Shown here one piece after another: positions 39,969-44,106 of a DNA stretch of 44,106 nt. Position numbers and translations under genes: made by a program. The notes under the pieces were generated by a model. It was not told the origin of the DNA. It saw only the letters and a program-made list of their open reading frames with translations, and ran no database searches. This DNA is from a virus, in IMG/VR virus record IMGVR_UViG_3300031963_000292, positions 1 to 44,106 of that record; one strand, written 5' to 3'. Within the stretch, counting starts at the first letter, position 1, and each line of letters starts with the position of its first letter.

Positions 39969-40295
39969 ATGGCATGTCATTGCTTACATTTAAAAGATTC
40001 AAAAGAGTTCTTCGCGTTGCTTAAACAACGCGATCCTGAACTTATATTGAAAATGGTCAAATGTGTACTTAGTGCTGCCAAAAGAGGTAAAGATAAAATA
40101 GACATATTTGAAATTACCTTTAAAAATATGGATGAACTAACATTTGGTATTGATCAGTCTCAATATAAAGAAATGTTAGGTAATTGTATGGATGATTTAA
40201 TTGCTATGGAAGAATATGAATTGTGTGCTGAGGTTAAAAAAATATTAGAGAAAAAAACTCGTAAAACGAGAAAGCCAAAAGCTGAAGTTCTTTAA
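39969..40295 (+). CDS. Small Lys-rich helical protein with UVR-like tail
   Basis: A 108-aa protein: MACHCLHLKDSKEFFALLKQ, a helical centre, then YKEMLGNCMDDLIAMEEYEL and CAEVKKILEKK, a tail that resembles the protein at 36379-36678 (a short helix pair with E-E-Y-x-x-C-A). The C terminus is basic (KKTRKTRKPKAEVL), suited to nucleic-acid or protein binding. It stops 5 bases before the tmRNA. Confidence 0.6.
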   Translation: MACHCLHLKDSKEFFALLKQRDPELILKMVKCVLSAAKRGKDKIDIFEITFKNMDELTFGIDQSQYKEMLGNCMDDLIAMEEYELCAEVKKILEKKTRKTRKPKAEVL

Positions 40296-40300
40296 AATAT

Positions 40301-40659
40301 GGGGGAGTCCAGGTATTGCTCCGTAATGTGAAGGTACCACTACATGCAGGCGTTTGGATATGTCGCCTTTAAACAAATTTTCAAACAATAAATGACGAAA
40401 TGTCAACAATGACCTTCGACGACTTAATGGCGTTCGTAGGTGCCGATTACGCTGTAGCAGCCTAATCCGCGAGGGGCAGCTGATAGCCTTGCAACAGAAC
40501 AGCACTTTAGTTTTCCTAGTTATGTCAAAACTAGGTGGTGGAGCCGACGTTAACCAAAATCAACGTCCCCAATTACTGATCAGCTTGCAGATCTAAGCAT
40601 GTGATACGCTGGTGTTATTGTTCCTTATGGATACACGGGTTCGATTCCCGTCTCCTCCA
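40301..40659 (+). ncRNA. ssrA: tmRNA (SsrA RNA), phage-encoded
   Basis: Acceptor GGGGGAG (40301-40307) pairs with CTCCTCC (40652-40658) with a G-T at the third pair, as in tRNA-Ala and tmRNA; discriminator A40659; T arm ACGGG-TTCGATT-CCCGT (40635-40651). It encloses a reading frame ending GCCGATTACGCTGTAGCAGCC-TAA, i.e. a tag ending in GADYAVAA; the stop is at 40463-40465. The frame opens after TAA at 40370-40372; the most natural tag start is near 40391 (NDE...), giving about 24 residues, longer than the usual 10. Several pseudoknot-forming segments follow. Length about 359 nt is normal. Sits 5 bases after gene 39969-40295. No CCA is encoded. Confidence 0.9.
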
Positions 40660-40664
40660 CAAAT

Positions 40665-40685
40665 TAAGCCTCTAATAAAGGCTTA
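40665..40685 (+). terminator. Weak hairpin after the tmRNA
   Basis: TAAGCCT and AGGCTTA form a 7-bp stem around CTAATAA, with no T run (TATCC follows). It is either a weak terminator or a processing signal that protects the 3' end of the tmRNA precursor. Six bases after the tmRNA discriminator. Confidence 0.35.
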
Positions 40686-40697
40686 TATCCAACATAT

Positions 40698-40988
40698 ATG
40701 AAAAATCTACTTATTATTGCTTTATTGACGATTACGTCTTTAGGAGCAAACGCACAACCACCAATGCAACGTCCATTACCTAATCAATTTAGGGATTTCG
40801 TTGATCATCAACAAATGTGGGGGCGCCCACAAATTGAACATAAAGATGGTAAAGTAATCATCACTATGTCTGAGCAACAATTCAGAGCAAGACAATTAAG
40901 ATTACAACGTACTATTCTAAAACGTAATGAACGTTCATGTCCTTGTCAAAGAAGGCAAGAACCTATGAGAAAATATTATAAAAGATAA
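40698..40988 (+). CDS. Secreted or periplasmic small protein with Arg-rich tail
   Basis: A 96-aa protein with a Sec signal peptide MKNLLIIALLTITSLGANAQ; the cleavage after ANA and before Gln is typical of Bacteroidota. The mature part is short, with a basic helical region (FRARQLRLQRTILKRNERSC), a Cys-Arg-rich end (CPCQRRQEPMRKYYKR). It may be an exported antimicrobial-like or scaffold peptide, but no family is recognised. Confidence 0.7.
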   Translation: MKNLLIIALLTITSLGANAQPPMQRPLPNQFRDFVDHQQMWGRPQIEHKDGKVIITMSEQQFRARQLRLQRTILKRNERSCPCQRRQEPMRKYYKR

Positions 40989-41007
40989 CGTTTTCGTATC
41001 TTTTCAT

Positions 41008-41016
41008 ATATTTATA
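41008..41016 (+). promoter_or_regulatory. ATATTTATA box in front of the 41.0 kb ncRNA
   Basis: Exact ATATTTATA within CATATATTTATATATAC. No coding start follows for 359 bases; instead a structured non-coding stretch begins. This instance argues for the box being a transcription signal rather than a translation signal. Confidence 0.5.
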
Positions 41017-41021
41017 TATAC

Positions 41022-41313
41022 AAAACGTGGCCGAATAAGCGGTTGAGAGCTGCTAAGGCACTGGCAAAATAGCTGAAAAGCTGTTGAGTTGGGTTTCACA
41101 GACGGATGAGTTTAAACCACCACCATCAAGGGTAGAATGCGCAACCCGAAGGTGCTCTGGATACGCTGAAGAACATTAATCATGATCTCCGCAGGCGTTG
41201 TTGGTAATCAAACCAACCTGTCGTTAACACTTAGACTGATCATCTTTGTGGACAGTGGGTGAAAAGGGGTCCGTCCAGGGATTGTGGGTAATCATTACTC
41301 CCATCATTTTTTT
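41022..41313 (+). ncRNA. Candidate structured non-coding RNA of about 300 nt
   Basis: From just after an ATATTTATA box to an intrinsic terminator there are about 290 bases with no plausible gene, noticeably more G+C rich than the surroundings. Local pairings include GGGT-AGAATGCGCA-ACCC, GGTTT...AAACC, TTGGT...ACCAA and TGGGTAA-TCA-TTA-CTCCCA. The first part (GTGGCCGAATAAGCGG) is reminiscent of a Ser/Leu tRNA D-arm, but no tRNA fits. The hallmark motifs of RNase P, SRP RNA or tmRNA are not found. It is a candidate regulatory or large phage RNA; no family assignment. Confidence 0.6.
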
Positions 41314-41346
41314 AAGGGTGGTTCGTTCGCGAACCGCCCTTTTTTT
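41314..41346 (+). terminator. Strong Rho-independent terminator
   Basis: 12-bp stem AAGGGTGGTTCG / CGAACCGCCCTT (one T-G wobble) with a TTCG loop, followed by a run of T. It terminates the ncRNA and insulates the next gene; the next ATATTTATA box starts immediately after it. Confidence 0.95.
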
Positions 41347-41355
41347 ATATTTATA
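41347..41355 (+). promoter_or_regulatory. ATATTTATA box before secreted protein 41376
   Basis: Exact ATATTTATA directly after the terminator T-run and 20 bases before ATG 41376. Terminator-then-box order is what a promoter would show. Confidence 0.5.
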
Positions 41356-41375
41356 ATTGATTAACCTAATTAAGT

Positions 41376-41852
41376 ATGAAACTGTTTCTAACGGCTATAC
41401 TGATATCACTATATAGCTTTTTATCTGCACAACCAACTACAGTGTATGTTGGTAAAGTGACTAATAAAGTGCAGATGGGTCCTCTAACTGGTAATAAAAA
41501 TCTTGCATTTGGAGTTAAAAACGTAGCTGAAGAGGTTATTTTAGATAAAGGACATGATCTAAATAATGACAGTTCAGCTTTTAGATTAGATCTTGAAATT
41601 ATATATTTTGATATACAACAAACAGCTACTGGTGTAAGTGTATTCCATAAAACAGAAAACGAAACAATAATTCGTATTAAAGGTATTCTATACACAAACG
41701 AAAAGAAACCTAAAGAATATATTGCAACAGGTAAAAGTTCCGAAATATCTACCTCAACTATGATAATCGATGAAGGTGGTGGTTTTAACCAAGCATCAGC
41801 CCGTTCTGCTCTTAAAAAAACCATTATTAACGTAATCGAAAAACTACTATGA
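41376..41852 (+). CDS. Secreted protein of 158 aa, unknown
   Basis: Signal peptide MKLFLTAILISLYSFLSAQ with cleavage after LSA, before Gln, again the Bacteroidota style. The mature part is beta-strand rich (TTVYVGKVTNKVQMGPLTGN, FRLDLEIIYFDIQQTATGVS, ETIIRIKGILYTNEKK), perhaps an exported beta-sandwich or periplasmic factor. It is coupled to the next gene by 4 bases (ATGA). The gene order suggests co-export with the T9SS substrate. No family recognised. Confidence 0.7.
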   Translation: MKLFLTAILISLYSFLSAQPTTVYVGKVTNKVQMGPLTGNKNLAFGVKNVAEEVILDKGHDLNNDSSAFRLDLEIIYFDIQQTATGVSVFHKTENETIIRIKGILYTNEKKPKEYIATGKSSEISTSTMIIDEGGGFNQASARSALKKTIINVIEKLL

Positions 41853-43741
41853 AAAAACTATTATTAGCATTCTTGCTTTTAATTAGTTATGTAACCACAT
41901 TCGCCCAAACACCTCAAATTGGACACTTCCAGACTCTTGCTACTGTTAGAAGGGGTGATACATTAGATGTAGCTTGGTATTATAGACCAGGTTCAACTGA
42001 TGTTCGTACATTCCAGGTTGACTGGCAGTATAAGAAAACATTATTAACTTATTTATCTACTACAGTTGATGCTGCTGTAAATGGAATGACTCCAGCAGTA
42101 AGCTATAAGACTTGGGATAACTACAAGTATAATAACTATACAAATGGTACTTACAACTATACTTCAAACACTGATTGGACTGTAGGTCGTAACTACTTAG
42201 TATTATCAAGTGGATCAACTATTGGCTCTAACGGCTATATTATCCATAACAAGTATAAGATTAATGCTGTAGCTCCAAACTACGTATCAGATACAATTAC
42301 TGTAAACTGGGCTCGTATGTTTGATGTTAACGGTGCTACAATCGGTGATAACGTAGCTCAACTTACAAACCAAAAACTAGCTATTAAGTTATTAGGTAAC
42401 TTAACTTTATCAGGTAAAGTATGGTTAGGACCACAAATGACTTTAAAACCAGTTATTTGGTGTTATCAAGCAAATAATAATGCCTTTATCGATTCAGTAA
42501 CTGTAAACACAGATGGTACTTATACCTTAGATAATATTGATGAAAATACAAGGTATAAATTAGAGGTTAGATTCCCATCTCCATTAGCTACTATTAGAGA
42601 CAATGCTGTAACAATAGCGGATGCTGTTAAAACATATGATGAATACACTATTACAGATGTTAACCAAGTATTTAGTAGAAACTACTTAAGAAATGGATTA
42701 GCATATTTAATTGCTGATGTTAATAAAACAGGTGCTTTAGATGGTGGTGATGCCTATTCAATTTACGCTTCAGTATCAGGTTTAAAACCAATTGATACAA
42801 CTAAATTAATCAATGTATTTGCTAAAAACACGTTCGATTCATTAGCATTAGGTGTTAACCAATGGAATGATTGGTCTGGATATATCAATGGTGTAACTCA
42901 TATCTTTGATAGTGTAGGTACAGTTAACTTAACAGGTGTAGATATTAAATATTTCATCCTAGGTGATGTTGACAGAACACATTCATCTCCAGTATATAAT
43001 GCAAACGGTGATTTAGTAGCTAGAGCAAATTATATTGGTAACTTAGATATTAGCATTCCAAATGTAACTGCCCCTACTGGTCAAGCAATGTATGCTAACT
43101 TTAATATCAATACTAATGGTTTAAAGAATGATGGTTTACAGTTTGAAATGAGATACGATCCAACTAAAGTTAAATTTGAGGAAATCATTTCAAATATTAA
43201 AGGACCATGGTTACAATATCTAACACATGATGAGCCAAATGGTATTATTCGCTTTGGTGGAATGAATAACCAAATATTAGGATCATTAGTTGGTAATGCT
43301 ACTCCATTTAGATTAAAATTCTCTCCAATTGGTAACAATGAAATAATGACTAACGTATATGTTAGAAGTTTAATGGATGCTGCTGATAGAAATGGAGATC
43401 ATTTTAATATTAATTTACAATCTGATTATGTAGTATTAGCTACAAGACAAGCAGTAATACCAACACCTGAAGGTGAAATTACAGCTACAATTCGTCCAAA
43501 TCCAACAAGTGGATTATTTGAATTAGTAGTAGTATTCCCTAAAGAAAATATGACTTCATTAGCCACAGTATATGATATTCAGGGTCGTAAAATTAAAGAT
43601 ATAGGTAAAGTACAAAGTGATGCTTATATAACAACAGTAGTTAGACAAGTTGATTTAACATCAGCTGCTAATGGACGTTACTTATTAGTATTAGATAATG
43701 AGAACCAAAAACGCTTAGCAAAACAATTCGTTAAAATATAA
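41849..43741 (+). CDS. Secreted multidomain surface protein with T9SS C-terminal sorting domain
   Basis: A 630-aa protein. Signal peptide MKKLLLAFLLLISYVTTFAQ with cleavage before Gln. The middle has a dockerin-like Ca-binding loop (DVNKTGALDGGDAYSI), a similar LGDVDRTHSS segment and a cohesin-like beta domain (FEMRYDPTKVKFEEIISNIK). The end is a type-A T9SS sorting domain: IRPNPTSGLFELVVVF (RPNP at 549-552), VYDIQGRKIKD, ANGRYLLVLDN and KRLAKQFVKI. In Bacteroidota this domain directs cargo through the type IX system to the surface. It may be a phage-encoded protein that changes the infected cell's surface, or it may be a virion-associated protein; the sorting domain favours the first. Confidence 0.88.
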   Translation: MKKLLLAFLLLISYVTTFAQTPQIGHFQTLATVRRGDTLDVAWYYRPGSTDVRTFQVDWQYKKTLLTYLSTTVDAAVNGMTPAVSYKTWDNYKYNNYTNGTYNYTSNTDWTVGRNYLVLSSGSTIGSNGYIIHNKYKINAVAPNYVSDTITVNWARMFDVNGATIGDNVAQLTNQKLAIKLLGNLTLSGKVWLGPQMTLKPVIWCYQANNNAFIDSVTVNTDGTYTLDNIDENTRYKLEVRFPSPLATIRDNAVTIADAVKTYDEYTITDVNQVFSRNYLRNGLAYLIADVNKTGALDGGDAYSIYASVSGLKPIDTTKLINVFAKNTFDSLALGVNQWNDWSGYINGVTHIFDSVGTVNLTGVDIKYFILGDVDRTHSSPVYNANGDLVARANYIGNLDISIPNVTAPTGQAMYANFNINTNGLKNDGLQFEMRYDPTKVKFEEIISNIKGPWLQYLTHDEPNGIIRFGGMNNQILGSLVGNATPFRLKFSPIGNNEIMTNVYVRSLMDAADRNGDHFNINLQSDYVVLATRQAVIPTPEGEITATIRPNPTSGLFELVVVFPKENMTSLATVYDIQGRKIKDIGKVQSDAYITTVVRQVDLTSAANGRYLLVLDNENQKRLAKQFVKI

Positions 43742-43752
43742 AAATTAAATTT

Positions 43753-44058
43753 ATGTCAGAAGAACTAGAACAATCAAACGACGGAACTTGGTCGGGTTTA
43801 AAGAAAACTATTATTGGTGTTGCAACAACAGCAGTAATGGGTTTAGGTACTTGGGGTATTACTAAAGTTACAGGTGGTGATGATGAACCAGCTCCTGCTG
43901 CTGCTCCTGCTCCTGTAATTAACATTACTACAAATAACACTCAGCAACAATCTGCAGGTGGAACTAAAGTAATTGAGCGTGTAGTTGAAAAACCAGCTAC
44001 TAAACCAGCTGAACCAGCTCCAAAGAAAAAAGAATTTACTGAAGAACCAAAATGGTAA
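43753..44058 (+). CDS. Small protein with TM helix and Pro/Ala-rich linker
   Basis: A 101-aa protein: SGLKKTIIGVATTAVMGLGT then WGITKVTGGDD is one likely membrane helix, followed by a low-complexity PAPAAAPAPVINITTNNTQQ stretch and an EPAPKKKEF end. It follows the T9SS gene by 11 bases. Possibly a small membrane anchor or spanin-like component; not recognisable further. Confidence 0.6.
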   Translation: MSEELEQSNDGTWSGLKKTIIGVATTAVMGLGTWGITKVTGGDDEPAPAAAPAPVINITTNNTQQQSAGGTKVIERVVEKPATKPAEPAPKKKEFTEEPKW

Positions 44059-44062
44059 TAAA

Positions 44063-44106
44063 ATGAGTCAACAGCCAACAGGTTTTAAAGACCTATTAAA
44101 TAGTAT
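44063..44106 (+). CDS. Start of a downstream gene (partial)
   Basis: ATG at 44063 after a short AATAAA leader; the 14 visible residues read MSQQPTGFKDLLNS. It continues past the window edge. No function can be inferred. Confidence 0.5.
   Translation, partial: MSQQPTGFKDLLNS

Noticed and set aside
41022-41313. RNase P RNA (rnpB) as explanation for the candidate ncRNA
   Set aside because: The conserved GAAAGTCCGGGC-like and ACAGAA...GGCTTA-like blocks are not found, so I kept it as unassigned.
41366-41824. Minus-strand reading frame of 152 codons opposite the secreted protein
   Set aside because: It is the complement of a clear signal-peptide gene and has no recognisable domain.

Overview
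The window is a contiguous piece of a large, AT-rich, T4-like tailed phage genome. Every convincing gene lies on the + strand, genes abut or overlap by a few bases, and the replisome set is T4-type: gp41-like helicase, family B polymerase gp43, sliding clamp gp45, clamp loader gp44 and gp62. The host is most likely a member of the Bacteroidota. The evidence is a protein with a type IX secretion C-terminal sorting domain, secretion signals cleaved before Gln, proteins resembling DUF5522 and DUF4494, and scarce Shine-Dalgarno sequences.

Layout. 1-4.2 kb: helicase, thioredoxin, B12-dependent ribonucleotide reductase and small proteins. 4.2-11.5 kb: a nearly complete 7-deazaguanine pathway (QueD, a DpdA-like transglycosylase, QueC, QueE, FolE) interleaved with many very small unknown genes; three copies of an 18-bp repeat border small cassettes. 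11.5-14.7 kb: phosphoribosyltransferase, two GT-A glycosyltransferases, a dCTP deaminase/dUTPase-like protein and a LamG-like protein. 14.7-24.1 kb: replisome, with an Hsp20/GroES/GroEL chaperone block and a Cas4/RecB-like nuclease. 24.1-24.8 kb: two small ribbon-helix-helix-like proteins and a GIY-YIG protein. 24.8-35.5 kb: a sugar island with six glycosyltransferases plus GDP-mannose dehydratase, a ColD-like 3-dehydratase, a split transketolase, an SDR and an RmlC-like epimerase. 35.5-38.3 kb: ClpP-like protease and small genes. 38.3-41.35 kb: an RNA-rich region with four ordinary tRNAs, two tRNA-like elements carrying large insertions, a tmRNA, a further unassigned structured segment, and a candidate ncRNA of about 300 nt with its own promoter-like box and terminator. 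41.4-44.1 kb: secreted proteins, one with a T9SS sorting domain, and the start of another gene.

Working together. FolE, QueD, QueE and QueC would convert GTP to preQ0, and the DpdA-like enzyme would insert it, most simply into phage DNA to evade restriction. The reductase, thioredoxin and dCTP deaminase-like protein supply deoxynucleotides to the gp43/45/44/62 machine. The sugar island would make a GDP-linked 3,6-dideoxy sugar, possibly with a two-carbon branch, and transfer it to an unknown acceptor. The tRNAs, tmRNA and chaperones look like a translation and folding support kit. A recurring ATATTTATA box in front of many transcription units is a candidate phage promoter element.

The most novel points are the ColD-like enzyme with GMD and a split transketolase, the phage tmRNA with a long tag, the tRNA-like elements with large structured insertions, the ncRNA at about 41.02-41.35 kb, and the phage-borne T9SS substrate. 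All family assignments come from reading the sequence; no database search was run.
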